From Microbacterium foliorum (GTDB taxonomy: Bacteria > Actinomycetota > Actinomycetes > Actinomycetales > Microbacteriaceae), in the NCBI RefSeq assembly GCF_006385575.1, contig NZ_CP041040.1, positions 3,100,001 through 3,164,000 of the forward strand: a DNA stretch of 64,000 nt. Reading direction: 5' to 3'. The notes under the pieces are model-generated. The model was not told where the DNA came from and searched no databases. It worked only from the letters and a program-made list of their open reading frames with translations. Positions 41,453-50,601 of the stretch are shown here, piece by piece. A program made the position numbers and the translations under genes. The number at the start of each line of letters is the position of its first letter. Positions within the stretch are counted from its first letter, which is position 1.

Positions 41453-42325
41453 TCAGCGGATCGAGGTGGCGGCGACGTCAGTCGGAACGAGCAGGCTCGC
41501 GGGCAGGTCGTAGTCGGCGAGGATCTTCTCGAGAGTGCCGTCCTCGCGGAACCCGTCGATGTGCTCGCTGATCGCGTCGGCGAGGTCGGTGTTCTCCTTG
41601 GCGATCGGGAACGCGATGATCGGCTTCGACGTCGTGATGGCGATGCGGTCGTCCACCTCTGCGGGCTCGACGATGAAGTCGGTGTCTGCGTACGCGACCG
41701 TGGCGACGGCATACCCGTCGAGGGCTGCCTGGATACGACCGCTCACGAGATCCTGCTTCGTCTCGACGGTTCCGGGGTAGGTCTTGAGCTCGCTGCCGAG
41801 GACCGCACTCATGTCGGCCTCCCAGGAGAACCCCGCGACGCTGCCGACGGCGCCGATCTCCTCGAGGTCTTCGACAGTGGTGACGCCCTCCTTCGAGATG
41901 ATCCCCATCGAGTCGTAGAAGGTGGGAGCGGTGAATCCGACCTGCTCGGCGCGCGCCTCGGTCACATACCATCCGCCCGTGATGAGATCGGTCTTCTTCT
42001 GCTCGCTGATCATCGGGATGCCGTTGGCATAGGTGATCGGCACGACCGCGACATCGAGGCACTCTGCGGCGGCGATCTTCTTGATGACGTCGATCTCGAG
42101 ACCCGCGGCGTCGGCGCCCTTCGTCTGGGTGTACGGGAGGTTCTCGGGCACGCCCACGGTCAGGGTGCCCTCGGTGTAGGTCGTCAGCCCGTCGTGCGCG
42201 GGCGTGCAGTCATCGGCGACGCTCGAGTCGGTCGAGGCGGAGACGCAGCCGGCCAGAGCAGCGACGGCGACGCCGATACCGGCCAGCATGGCGAGCGGAC
42301 GGTGGAGTGTGGATCGGGTGTTCAT
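41453..42325 (-). CDS. ABC transporter substrate-binding lipoprotein (family 3)
   Basis: The 290-residue protein has a lipoprotein signal ending VAVAALAGC with Cys27. The mature part follows the solute-binding family 3 pattern: GTLTVGVPENLPYTQTKGADAAGLEIDVIKKIAAAE, TGGWYVTEARAEQVGFTAPTFYDSMGIIS, and PIAKENTDLADAISEHIDGFREDGTLEKILADY. It would deliver its ligand to the permeases from the outer membrane face. Family 3 ligands are mostly amino acids and small cations; the ligand here is unknown, but the FMO and SDR partners point to a compound that needs oxidation. Confidence 0.92.
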   Translation of the reverse strand: MNTRSTLHRPLAMLAGIGVAVAALAGCVSASTDSSVADDCTPAHDGLTTYTEGTLTVGVPENLPYTQTKGADAAGLEIDVIKKIAAAECLDVAVVPITYANGIPMISEQKKTDLITGGWYVTEARAEQVGFTAPTFYDSMGIISKEGVTTVEDLEEIGAVGSVAGFSWEADMSAVLGSELKTYPGTVETKQDLVSGRIQAALDGYAVATVAYADTDFIVEPAEVDDRIAITTSKPIIAFPIAKENTDLADAISEHIDGFREDGTLEKILADYDLPASLLVPTDVAATSIR

Positions 42326-42382
42326 GATGCTTCTCTCTGTCTGTGCGGGATGGTGCGCGCTGAGCGGACGCGGGGTGAGCGG

Positions 42383-43111
42383 TCACACAGCGGTCAGGCC
42401 GCCGTCGATGGTGAAGACGGAGCCGGTGACGAAGGATGATGCGGGTGAGATCAGGTAGTCGACGAGCGGCGAGATCTCGTCAGGGCGTGCACGCCGACCG
42501 AGCGGGGCGGAGCTGCTGCTGCCGCCCGACGGCTCATCGTCGTTCATCGAGGTCGCGACGCCACCGGGGCAGATGACGTTGACGCGGACGAGCGGCGCCA
42601 GCTCTACTGCTGCGACTCGGGAGAGCGCCACCACGGCGGCTTTCGACGCGGCATAAGCGCCATAGCCCGCTGATCCGACGAGAGCGGCGGTGGAGGCGAC
42701 GTTGAGGATGGCGCCGCCGCCCGCGGCACCGATGAGGGGACCGATGGTGCGGATGCCGAGAAACGTCCCGTGCACGTTGATCCGCTCATGGAGCGTCCAC
42801 TCGTCGAGTGAGGTGTCGCGGATCTCTGCGTGACGGAGGATCCCGGCGTTGTTGATCAGCGCGCGGACGCGGATGCGATCCGCTGTCAGGCTCTCGCCCA
42901 GGTGCGCCCAGGCCGCCTCGTCGGACACATCGAGGTGTCGATACTCCGCATCGGCTCCGGAAGCGCGCAGTACGGCGGCCATCTGCTCGCCCGGCTCATC
43001 GAGAACATCCGTCAGGATCACGCGTGTGCCGTGGCGCGCGAGGTGTGATGCGTGCGCCGCTCCCTGTCCACGCGCGGCGCCCGTGATGATGACGGTGTTC
43101 TTGGCGTTCAC
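42383..43111 (-). CDS. Short-chain dehydrogenase/reductase
   Basis: The 242-residue classical SDR has the cofactor motif TGAARGQG at 10-17, NNAG at 87-90, catalytic Tyr153 and Lys157 in YGAYAASK, and D35 in [10 protein letters not shown], which favours NAD. It begins with a four-base overlap of the SDR gene upstream. The pair probably catalyses consecutive or related oxidations of an alcohol made from the imported solute. Confidence 0.9.
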   Translation of the reverse strand: MNAKNTVIITGAARGQGAAHASHLARHGTRVILTDVLDEPGEQMAAVLRASGADAEYRHLDVSDEAAWAHLGESLTADRIRVRALINNAGILRHAEIRDTSLDEWTLHERINVHGTFLGIRTIGPLIGAAGGGAILNVASTAALVGSAGYGAYAASKAAVVALSRVAAVELAPLVRVNVICPGGVATSMNDDEPSGGSSSSAPLGRRARPDEISPLVDYLISPASSFVTGSVFTIDGGLTAV

Positions 43112-43824
43112 CGGATGACGTCCCCACCCGAGAGCACGATGGTCTCACCGGTCATGAAGGCGACGTGCGCTTTGGAGGAGAGGAGCCACACCCATTCGGC
43201 GATCTCGTCGGGCTGTGCCACACGTCCGAGCGGTATGCCGGCAGCTGCCGCCTCCATCCGTCCGGTCGCCGCATTGCCCGGCGTCGCGACCCAGCCCGGC
43301 GCGATGCCGTTGACGCGGATGCCTTCCGACGCGAGTTCGAGAGCGAGCGACTTGGTGAGCATCACCACAGCAGCCTTCGACGCGCCGTAGAACAGCTGCC
43401 CGGGTGAGACCACGAATGCATCGACCGAGGCGAAGTTGACGACTGCGGCGCCCGCCGCCATGCGGGGCCGCGCAGCGGCGATGACGTTCACGACGCCGAG
43501 GACGTTCACATCGAAGATGCGCCGATAGATCGCCTCGTCGTATGAATCGATGGTCGTTGGCGGGTACACGCCGGCGATGTTGGCGACGGCATCGATCGTG
43601 TCGCCGGGAGAGAGCACCTCGTCGATCGCCCGCACGACGTCCTCGCGCGAGCGAACGTCTGCCACGACCGGCAGGAAGCGGCCGTCGTGCGGCGCATCGA
43701 CTGTTCCCGCGACGATGTCGATGCCGACGACCGTCCAGCCGTTGCGGAGGAAGAGGGACGCCGTGGCGAGCCCCATTCCCGATGCGGCGCCGGTGACGAC
43801 GACGGTTCCTGTTGTGCCCTGCAT
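43108..43824 (-). CDS. Short-chain dehydrogenase/reductase, first gene of operon
   Basis: The 238-residue SDR has TGAASGMG at 11-18, Asp36 in VVGIDIVAG suited to NAD, NIAG at 82-85 in place of NNAG, and Tyr146/Lys150 in YGASK. The ATG at 43824 was chosen for the GGAGG site nine bases upstream. It is the first gene of the operon that runs to 37977, and it faces the divergent LysR gene across 113 bases. Confidence 0.9.
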   Translation of the reverse strand: MQGTTGTVVVTGAASGMGLATASLFLRNGWTVVGIDIVAGTVDAPHDGRFLPVVADVRSREDVVRAIDEVLSPGDTIDAVANIAGVYPPTTIDSYDEAIYRRIFDVNVLGVVNVIAAARPRMAAGAAVVNFASVDAFVVSPGQLFYGASKAAVVMLTKSLALELASEGIRVNGIAPGWVATPGNAATGRMEAAAAGIPLGRVAQPDEIAEWVWLLSSKAHVAFMTGETIVLSGGDVIR

Positions 43825-43909
43825 ATCTCGCTGACCTCCGTGAGTGGTGTTAGGAATCAGTGCACCAGGAGCGGTAGAACAGGGCAATGCTTGGTATGGG
43901 ATGGTAGAC

Positions 43910-43924
43910 ATAGGCTCAGCCTTG
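43910..43924. promoter_or_regulatory. Candidate LysR site between SDR operon and lysR
   Basis: ATAGGCTCAGCCTTG matches ATAGG-N5-CCTAT, the motif found twice at the tartrate locus, in eight of ten fixed bases. It lies 14 bases before the LysR start codon at 43938 and in the gap shared with the SDR operon. The second half is degraded. Confidence 0.4.
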
Positions 43925-43937
43925 AGAAAGGACTTCC

Positions 43938-44864
43938 ATGGCCCTCCCGACCATTCGCCAACTCGAGTACTTCGTGTCTGCCGCTCGCGTGGGAACGTTC
44001 GCGGGCGCCGCCGCGGAGAATCACATCGCGCAGCCCAGCCTGTCCGAGCAGATCAGCGTGCTCGAGAGAACGCTCGAGGTCGCACTCTTCACGCGCACGT
44101 CACGTCGGTTGCTACTCACCGACGCGGGCAAACAGCTGCTCCCCCGAGCCGAGCGAGTGCTCGCGGACATGCGCGAGTTCGCCGAGTGGAGCCGTCGCGT
44201 GCGGTCGATCGAAGAGGGCACCGTGTCGTTCGGCACCTTCAACAGCGCACACCTCTACCTGCTGACGGAACTCATCCGCGAGTTCCATCGCCAGTACCCC
44301 GGTGTGCGAATCGAGGTCGTCGGGCTCAACTCGTCCGAGGTCGCGGATCGCGTGCGCAACGGCGAACTCGAAGCGGGGCTCGTACAGCTTCCGATCGATG
44401 ACCGAGAACTCGAAGTGACGCCCTCGGTCTTCCGCGATCAGGTCGTCTACGTCTCGAAGAACCCTGATCACACTCGGAATCCTGTCGACATCGCATCGCT
44501 CGGTGATCGACCGCTCATCCTGTCTGAGGCTCGCTGGTCGCACGACGATCCGCTGCGGGTGTCGCTGACCGAGATCGCGCAACGCGACGGCGTGGTGATC
44601 CGTCCAATCGTCGAGGTCGAGTTCCATACGCACTCGCTCGAGCTCGCCGCGGAAGGCGTGGGAGACACACTCGTGTCGTATCACGTCGGCAAGAACCTGA
44701 TGGAGTCGCGAGGCCTCACCTGGGCACCACTGGACCCGCCGATCGTGGAGCACTATGCCTTCATCACCCGTCGGAACGGGGCGATCTCGCCGGCGACCGC
44801 GCAGTTCATGCGCTTGGCCCACCGGATTCTCCAGTCGATAGCGACAGACGCGCCGTTCTCCTAG
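43938..44864 (+). CDS. LysR family transcriptional regulator
   Basis: The HTH is at residues 4-60 (IRQLEYFVSAARVGTFAGAAAENHIAQPSLSEQISVLERTLEVALFTRTSRRLLLTDAGKQLL). The effector domain (VSFGTFNSAHLYLLTELIREFHRQYPGVRIEVV) is typical. Length 308. GAGAAAGGA precedes the ATG. It is divergent from the SDR/ABC/FMO operon and is its likely activator, with the operon's substrate or an intermediate as inducer. Confidence 0.92.
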   Translation: MALPTIRQLEYFVSAARVGTFAGAAAENHIAQPSLSEQISVLERTLEVALFTRTSRRLLLTDAGKQLLPRAERVLADMREFAEWSRRVRSIEEGTVSFGTFNSAHLYLLTELIREFHRQYPGVRIEVVGLNSSEVADRVRNGELEAGLVQLPIDDRELEVTPSVFRDQVVYVSKNPDHTRNPVDIASLGDRPLILSEARWSHDDPLRVSLTEIAQRDGVVIRPIVEVEFHTHSLELAAEGVGDTLVSYHVGKNLMESRGLTWAPLDPPIVEHYAFITRRNGAISPATAQFMRLAHRILQSIATDAPFS

Positions 44865-45069
44865 CCGTACAGGTGGCCTGTATGACGAAGGCGGAGGATG
44901 CCGCCGTGGACTGCTCGCTCTTCGTGCCTGCGAGTGCGTTCGTCACTCAGTGATGCCGGGCATGACGACGCGAGATCCGCGGGTGCTGGTTGCCATGAGG
45001 CGCTCATGCGCGACAGGTATCCTTCACGGCATCGCACATAGCGGAGCGGACCGCATCGAAAGGCTCACC

Positions 45070-45363
45070 GTGGACGTCATCTCGTGGTTCTGGCACCCTA
45101 TGGCTCTGTACGTGGGGTTCCTGTTCCTCTGCTTCGTCGGCGCCGTCACCGTGTTCGCCCTGATCCTCCGCGGGAGCAACGCGAAGCCCTCGGCGCTCTC
45201 CGGCGAGGAGCCGGGCACCCCGCCGAGCTACGGGCCGCCGCCGCCGTACGGGTACCCCGCTGCGCGCGCGCCCGGTCCCGCGCATCTCGCACCTGGACAG
45301 CTGCCGACTGCACCGCAGGCGGGCGGGCATGTCGTGCCGTTCCATTTCGGCGGCCGGAACTGA
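45070..45363 (+). CDS. Small membrane protein with proline-rich tail
   Basis: The 97-residue product has one hydrophobic segment at about 9-33 (HPMALYVGFLFLCFVGAVTVFALIL), a short linker, and a Gly/Pro/Tyr-rich tail (PPSYGPPPPYGYPAARAPGP). The GTG at 45070 was chosen for the GAAAGG site six bases upstream; longer starts lack one and would add a polar leader. I recognise no family. The tail might bind partner proteins. It stands alone. Confidence 0.55.
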   Translation: MDVISWFWHPMALYVGFLFLCFVGAVTVFALILRGSNAKPSALSGEEPGTPPSYGPPPPYGYPAARAPGPAHLAPGQLPTAPQAGGHVVPFHFGGRN

Positions 45364-45475
45364 CCTGGAACTCAGAAGACCGCGCTCGACTACCTCACCG
45401 GAACGGCGAATGAATTCAGCGTCGCCAGCGACATCGTCCGACCCCTGCGACGGATGCTGATCAGCTGAACCCGGG

Positions 45476-46618
45476 TCAGCTGGCGTCCTCGAAGATTCGA
45501 GTGCCGATGCGCCTGAGGAGCTCGCGCGAGAGTGCCGCATCGGATCGGGTGTCAATGTTGGTCATCGCGGCCAGCGTGTGGACCTCTCGGATACCCAAAC
45601 ACTCGGCCTCATCGTGGGAGAGTTCGCTTCGGCCAGCCACAGCGATCACGGGCCGACCGTGTGCGCGGCGCGCGACGGCCGCAATCAACTTGCCCTGGGA
45701 GGTCTGCGCGTCGAGCGAGCCTTCGCCCGTGACGATGAGGTCGCTCGCGCTCACCATGGTGTCGTAGTCGAGAAGGTCCAGGAAGAGGTCCGCCCCTGAT
45801 ACCAGGTCGCCGCCCAGCAGAGCGAGAGCGAACCCGATGCCTCCCGCGCTGCCCGCACCGGAGACACCTGCGAGGTTCTCGGCGTCGCTGAAGCCTGCCG
45901 CGCTCAGCAGTTCGACCAGGTGCGTGAGGTTGCGCTCGAGTACAGCGACCTCGTCCTCGTCGGCACCCTTCTGGGGCGCGAAGACCGACGCTGCCCCATC
46001 CACCCCGAGCAGTGGATTGCGGACATCGCAGGCCGCGACTATTTCAACGTTCTGCAACGGCATGAGCCCGGCTACGTCGATGTGATCCACTTCCGCGAGA
46101 CTGCCTCCCGTAGGAATCATCGACCTCCCGTCGTGGGTGACGAATCGCAACCCAAGGGCCGACAGCATCCCCGCCCCGCCATCGGTGCTGGCGCTCCCGC
46201 CGAGGGCGATGATGATCCGCGATGCGCCGGCGTTCAGCGCGGTGAGGATGGCATCTCCGACTCCGTGGCTCGTAGATCCGGTAGCGTCTCGCCGGCCACC
46301 GAGCATTGCAAGCCCGCTGACCGCGGCGACCTCGACCACCGCCGTTGTTTCGCTGAACGCGATGGTCGAGGTCGCCGGCTGCCCGTCTGGCCCAGTAACG
46401 ACGGTCGGGAGAGGGGTGAAACCTGCGCGGATCGCCGCAGCGACGCTACCGTCGCCTCCATCGGCGAGCGGTAGCGTCTGGACGCGGACGCCGTCCCGCG
46501 GAACATCGACTGCGCCCCGACAGAGAGTGATTCCCTCGGCGAGTGCGTCCGCGACCTCTGCTGCGGTCAGAGAGCCCTTGAACTTGTCCGGCGCGACGAG
46601 GACGCGCAGCTGATTCAC
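45476..46618 (-). CDS. glxK: Glycerate kinase (GlxK family), tartrate-linked copy
   Basis: The 380-residue enzyme has the same family signs as the copy at 4723-5823: VLVAPDKFKGSLTAAEVADAL, LADGGDGSV, ALGGSASTDGGAGMLSALG, FAPQKGADEDEV and VTGEGSLDAQTSQGKL. It is clearly a diverged paralogue or separately acquired gene. The ATG overlaps the stop of the dehydrogenase gene upstream by four bases. Since that enzyme can make D-glycerate from tartrate, the pair forms a complete route from tartrate to phosphoglycerate. Confidence 0.93.
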   Translation of the reverse strand: MNQLRVLVAPDKFKGSLTAAEVADALAEGITLCRGAVDVPRDGVRVQTLPLADGGDGSVAAAIRAGFTPLPTVVTGPDGQPATSTIAFSETTAVVEVAAVSGLAMLGGRRDATGSTSHGVGDAILTALNAGASRIIIALGGSASTDGGAGMLSALGLRFVTHDGRSMIPTGGSLAEVDHIDVAGLMPLQNVEIVAACDVRNPLLGVDGAASVFAPQKGADEDEVAVLERNLTHLVELLSAAGFSDAENLAGVSGAGSAGGIGFALALLGGDLVSGADLFLDLLDYDTMVSASDLIVTGEGSLDAQTSQGKLIAAVARRAHGRPVIAVAGRSELSHDEAECLGIREVHTLAAMTNIDTRSDAALSRELLRRIGTRIFEDAS

Positions 46619-47709
46619 CGGACGAGTGCCGGCCGGAGGGCGTCGACGATTGCGTCCGTGATCTCGTCAGTCGTGGCGTTCCCGCCGATGTCACGAGTCA
46701 GGTGCCCGGCGCCGGTCGTCGCCTCGACCGCAGCTTCGATCTGTCGGGCCTGCTCGTGGAGCCCGAAGTGATCGAGCATCAGCGCTGCGCTGGCAATCGC
46801 GCCGATAGGGTTCGAGATGCCCAGCCCCGCGATGTCGGGTGCGGAGCCATGCACCGGTTCGAACATGCTCGGGAAGCGGCGCTCAGGGTTGAGGTTCGCG
46901 CTGGCAGCGAGCCCGAGACTGCCAGCGAGGGCTGAGCCGAGATCGGACAGGATGTCGGCATTGAGGTTGGATGCGACGACGACGGAGAGGTCCTCGGGGC
47001 GGAGGACGAACTTGGCGCTCATCGCATCCACCAGCACGCTCTCGGTCTCGACATCGGGGTAATCGACCGCAACTCGCTTGAAAACGTCGTCCCACAGGAC
47101 CATTCCGTACTGCTGCGCGTTGGACTTCGTGACGCTGGATACCTTCTTCACCGGACGCGTACGCGCCAGATCGAACGCGAAGCGCATGATTCGCTCGCAC
47201 CCCTTTTCAGTGAACAGGGCCGTCTGGAGCGCGACCTCATTGCCGGGTCCGCGTCCGCTCAGATTGCGCCCGCCGAGACCGGCGTACTCGCCCTCGCTGT
47301 TCTCTCGGACCACCACCCAGTCGAGCTCGGTCGTGTCGGCCTTGCGGAGCGGGCTCGTGACACCGGGCAGGAACTTCACGGGGCGAACGTTCGCCCACTG
47401 GTCAAAGTTCTGCGTGATGTTCAGGCGCAGTCCCCACAGGCTGACGTGGTCCGGCACGTTCTCCCAGCCCACGGCACCGAAATAGATGGCGTCGAAGTCC
47501 TTGAGCTGCGCCAGACCGTCATCGGCCATCATCTTGCCGGTCTCGGCGTAGTAGGCGCTCCCCCAAGGGAACTCGGTCCATTCGAACGCGAAAGCGCCCT
47601 CGGATGCGGCGGCGAGCGTGTCGAGCACGCGGCGGCCGGCGGCGACGACATCCTTGCCGACACCGTCAGCGGGGATGGACGCGATCTTGAAGGTCTTCTC
47701 GGCAGCCAT
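46615..47709 (-). CDS. ttuC: Tartrate dehydrogenase/decarboxylase or D-malate dehydrogenase
   Basis: The 364-residue enzyme belongs to the isocitrate/isopropylmalate dehydrogenase fold. It has IPADGVGKDVVAAGRRVL, WENVPDHVSLWGLRLNITQNFDQWANVRPVKFLPG, VVVRENSEGEYAGLGGR, DLARTRPVKKVSSVTKSNAQQYGMVLW and EPVHGSAPDIAGLGISNPIGAIASAALML. The WGLRLNITQNFDQWANVRP segment separates TtuC/DmlA enzymes from LeuB. TtuC enzymes turn L- and meso-tartrate into oxaloglycolate or glycerate and also oxidise D-malate. Glycerate kinase next door and a DASS symporter nearby favour tartrate. Confidence 0.9.
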   Translation of the reverse strand: MAAEKTFKIASIPADGVGKDVVAAGRRVLDTLAAASEGAFAFEWTEFPWGSAYYAETGKMMADDGLAQLKDFDAIYFGAVGWENVPDHVSLWGLRLNITQNFDQWANVRPVKFLPGVTSPLRKADTTELDWVVVRENSEGEYAGLGGRNLSGRGPGNEVALQTALFTEKGCERIMRFAFDLARTRPVKKVSSVTKSNAQQYGMVLWDDVFKRVAVDYPDVETESVLVDAMSAKFVLRPEDLSVVVASNLNADILSDLGSALAGSLGLAASANLNPERRFPSMFEPVHGSAPDIAGLGISNPIGAIASAALMLDHFGLHEQARQIEAAVEATTGAGHLTRDIGGNATTDEITDAIVDALRPALVR

Positions 47710-47817
47710 GGCTTCTCCTCAGTGAGAGTCGGGGGCCGCGTCCTGCATCGCGCGGCCTCTTCATCCATTAGGGCTTACGTCGAACGATTAGTCCAAGACA
47801 TAAGATCAATGGCTCGA

Positions 47818-47832
47818 ATAGGCGCGGCCTAT
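47818..47832. promoter_or_regulatory. LysR-type operator upstream of ttuC
   Basis: ATAGGCGCGGCCTAT is palindromic and has the form ATAGG-N5-CCTAT. It overlaps the lysR stop and lies about 109 bases upstream of the ttuC start. The same motif at the same spacing occurs at 48771-48785 on the other side of lysR. Confidence 0.65.
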
Positions 47833-48725
47833 GAATCGTGGGTGGCCGCATACTCTTTCGCGATCTCGAGAAAGGCTGACGCTGCCGGGGTCGGCTGCTC
47901 GGACCGCGCAACGGCCGCGACATGCAGCTGTGAGACCGGCTGAATCGTGAGCGTGCGCATCCCCCACAGGGCGGCTGAGTCTGCCCATGATGACGGCATG
48001 ACGGCGTGGCCGACACCGCTGTGCACGAGTGGCAGGATCGACGTGCGGTGCGCGACCTCGACGACCACAGAGGCGTCGACCCCTGTCGCCAGGGCGTCGT
48101 CCACCATCGACCGCATCAACGAGCCTCGTGGCGAGGCAATCAATCGCGAGCCGCCCAGTTCCGACGCGTCGACTGTCGTTCCGTCGCCGAAGTGGTCGTC
48201 AGCGGGGTTCACGATCAGGATGAGCGGCTGCCGTTCCAGCGGGATCGACACAAGACCGGGGGTGAGAGTCGGGGCGGATGTGCCCACGAGTCCGATCTCG
48301 GCCGTACCACTGCGGACGGCATTGATTACTTCCTCAGCCGTGAACGCGCCATCAACGTGGACAGTGAGCTCCGGATAACGGACGCAGAACGCGGCCACCA
48401 TGGAGGTAAGGGGCTCAATCCCGGGCGATGGCATCGAACTGATATCGACGTGCCCGCTGCGCAACCCTCGGACGGCGTTCATGGCCGCGGCCGCGCTGTC
48501 CAGTTCGCGAATGACACGCCGCGCCGGTCCCACAAGATCCTCGCCGGCAGGACTCAGCCGGGTTCGTCGCCCCGACCTATGGAAGAGCGTGACGCCCAAC
48601 TCTCGTTCGAGCGTCGCAATCGACTGCGATAGGGAGGGCTGTGCTACATGGATATGCTCCGCCGCTTTGCCGAACCCGCCGTGGTCGACAATGGCAAGGA
48701 AGTAACCGAGTTGTCGCGCGTCCAA
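47829..48725 (-). CDS. LysR family transcriptional regulator of the tartrate locus
   Basis: The HTH is at residues 4-60 from the TTG (LGYFLAIVDHGGFGKAAEHIHVAQPSLSQSIATLERELGVTLFHRSGRRTRLSPAGEDL), followed by the effector domain (GHVDISSMPSPGIEPLTSMVAAFCVRYPELTVHVDG). The TTG at 48725 was chosen because AAGGAG lies eight bases upstream and gives 298 residues, the family norm; an in-frame start at 48842 would add 39 unrelated residues. It is divergent from the DASS symporter and upstream of ttuC-glxK, with a shared palindrome on each side. Confidence 0.9.
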   Translation of the reverse strand: MDARQLGYFLAIVDHGGFGKAAEHIHVAQPSLSQSIATLERELGVTLFHRSGRRTRLSPAGEDLVGPARRVIRELDSAAAAMNAVRGLRSGHVDISSMPSPGIEPLTSMVAAFCVRYPELTVHVDGAFTAEEVINAVRSGTAEIGLVGTSAPTLTPGLVSIPLERQPLILIVNPADDHFGDGTTVDASELGGSRLIASPRGSLMRSMVDDALATGVDASVVVEVAHRTSILPLVHSGVGHAVMPSSWADSAALWGMRTLTIQPVSQLHVAAVARSEQPTPAASAFLEIAKEYAATHDS

Positions 48726-48770
48726 GGCGTCTTCTCCTTCACAATCGAGACATGATGGCGTGAAGCATTC

Positions 48771-48785
48771 ATAGGCGAAACCTAT
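48771..48785. promoter_or_regulatory. LysR-type operator between lysR and the anion symporter
   Basis: ATAGGCGAAACCTAT has the ATAGG-N5-CCTAT form and also meets the T-N11-A rule for LysR sites. It lies 46 bases upstream of the lysR TTG and 82 bases upstream of the symporter ATG, a normal position for control of a divergent pair. Confidence 0.7.
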
Positions 48786-48866
48786 CAGGGCCAACGTATC
48801 TGCGTCTTGGACGTGGTACTTGAGCGTCGACAGAGTGGTCATGGACGACGACCGAAGGAGTTCGTT

Positions 48867-50492
48867 ATGACATCCGTCAAAGATTCCGCATCCTCATCCC
48901 AGGGTGCGCGCCCCCGCACCGACGTCAACAAGGTACTGATGTCGGGAAAGACCTATCGCAGCCTCGGGCAGCAGACCCTTACCCCTGGTGAGCTGCGATT
49001 CGAACGAGGACGACAGACGCTGGGACTTTTCCTCGCGCCCGCCGTCGCCATTGTCATGTGGTTCGTGCCGCTCGGAATTGATCGCACGCAGCAAGAACTC
49101 GCGGCCGTACTGCTGGCAGTGATCGTTCTCTGGCTATGCGAGTCCGTTCCGATTCCGGTTGCCGGATTGATGGGCATCGCTGGCATCGCTCTGACAGGGG
49201 TGGCTCCGGCGTCCGAGGTGCTCGCACCGTTGGGCTCGACGACTGTCCTCACTTTCATCGGTGCATTCATCCTCGCTCAGGCGATGCTGAAGCACGGAGT
49301 CGCCAGGCGACTCGCGTTCTTTGTCCTCTCCCTCCCGGGCGTGGGGAAGTCAACGACTCGCATCATCATCGCGTTCGGCGTCATCACTTGCATTCTGTCC
49401 GCCTTCGTGTCGAACACCGCGACCGTCGCGATGCTGATGCCGACGGCGCTCGGCATCCTCGCGGTGATCTCCGGCCTGATGCAGGAGCGCGGCATCGTCC
49501 GGTCGGACTTCGACCCGCTCCGACTGCGCGTCGGCGCAGCGCTCATGCTCATGCTCGCCTACTCCGCGAGCGTAGGCGGACTCATGACACCAATCGGTGC
49601 GCCCCCGAACCTCATCGGACGCGGTCTCATCGAAGAACTCACAGGCACCACCATCAGCTTCGCCCAGTGGGCCGTCGCGGCCATCCCGATCACCATAGGC
49701 ATGTTCGTCGTCCTCGCCGTCGTCCTTCTCCTACTCAACCGACCCGAGGTGCGGCGAATAGAGGGCGTCGAGGAATATGTGAAGCAGCAACGTCTCGAAC
49801 ACGGCCGCATCAGCCGCGCCGAGTGGAACACGATCATTGCGTTCGCTTTGACGGTAATTCTTTGGTTCCTCCCTTCGCTGGTCGGTCTCTTCGCGGGCAC
49901 AGAGTCCGAGATCTACCTGTTCCTCGACGAGCGTTTGAACGAGGGAATCGTTGCGGTCGTCGGCGCAGCGCTCCTGTTCGTGTTGCCGACGAACTGGCGA
50001 AAGCGCAAGGCGACTCTTACCTGGTCTGACGCGACCAAGATCGACTGGGGAACCATTCTGCTCTTCGGCACCGGAATCATCTTCGGTGCGATGCTCAGCG
50101 CGAGCGGGCTCGCAGAGACTATCGGCGAAGGGCTGTTCAGCACCTTCGGGGTCACGAGCGCAGTAGCGCTGACTGCTCTCGCTGTGGGCCTCGCCATCCT
50201 GATCTCCGAGACAACCAGCAACACTGCGTCGGCGGCGGTCGTCGTCCCTATCGTCGTGCCACTCGCCGCTGCAGCAGGGGTTGATCCAGTCGTCCCTGCC
50301 CTCGCAGCAACATTCGCGGCCTCCTTCGGATTCATGTTGCCAGTCTCCACACCGCAGAACGCCATCGTCTACGGGTCTGGATGCGTCCCGATCACCCGGA
50401 TGTTGCGCAGCGGAATCTCCTTCGACATCCTCGGCGGTCTACTGATCGTGCTACTCCTCCCGCTTACCGCTGCACTGGCAGGTATCGGATAA
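48867..50492 (+). CDS. DASS family divalent anion:sodium symporter
   Basis: The 541-residue membrane protein belongs to the SLC13/DASS family that imports dicarboxylates with Na+. The two SNT motifs that bind substrate and sodium are at 182-184 and 451-453, with TPIGAPPNLIG at 241-251 and MLPVSTPQNAIVYGSG near the end. WLCESVPIPVAGLMGIAGIALTGV is the family's first re-entrant region. A GAAGGAG site precedes the ATG. A long polar N-terminus of about 50 residues precedes the first helix. Given its neighbours, tartrate or D-malate is the likely cargo. Confidence 0.9.
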   Translation: MTSVKDSASSSQGARPRTDVNKVLMSGKTYRSLGQQTLTPGELRFERGRQTLGLFLAPAVAIVMWFVPLGIDRTQQELAAVLLAVIVLWLCESVPIPVAGLMGIAGIALTGVAPASEVLAPLGSTTVLTFIGAFILAQAMLKHGVARRLAFFVLSLPGVGKSTTRIIIAFGVITCILSAFVSNTATVAMLMPTALGILAVISGLMQERGIVRSDFDPLRLRVGAALMLMLAYSASVGGLMTPIGAPPNLIGRGLIEELTGTTISFAQWAVAAIPITIGMFVVLAVVLLLLNRPEVRRIEGVEEYVKQQRLEHGRISRAEWNTIIAFALTVILWFLPSLVGLFAGTESEIYLFLDERLNEGIVAVVGAALLFVLPTNWRKRKATLTWSDATKIDWGTILLFGTGIIFGAMLSASGLAETIGEGLFSTFGVTSAVALTALAVGLAILISETTSNTASAAVVVPIVVPLAAAAGVDPVVPALAATFAASFGFMLPVSTPQNAIVYGSGCVPITRMLRSGISFDILGGLLIVLLLPLTAALAGIG

Positions 50493-50601
50493 CGGATGGC
50501 GCCCTAGCCCGAAGGGCATCGTCACCAACGAGATTCGCAGCAGTCAGAGACCACGGCTTCGTACTTGCGAAGATGCTTGTCATCTGTGAATGCGCCGCGA
50601 T

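Noticed and set aside
44865..45069. Longer start for the small proline-rich membrane protein (from 44950)
   Set aside because: The extra 40 residues show no hydrophobic start or ribosome binding site, while GTG 45070 has GAAAGG at good spacing.
48726..48842. N-terminal extension of the tartrate LysR regulator
   Set aside because: It would add 39 residues without family match and span the operator; the TTG at 48725 has an AAGGAG site and gives the normal length.
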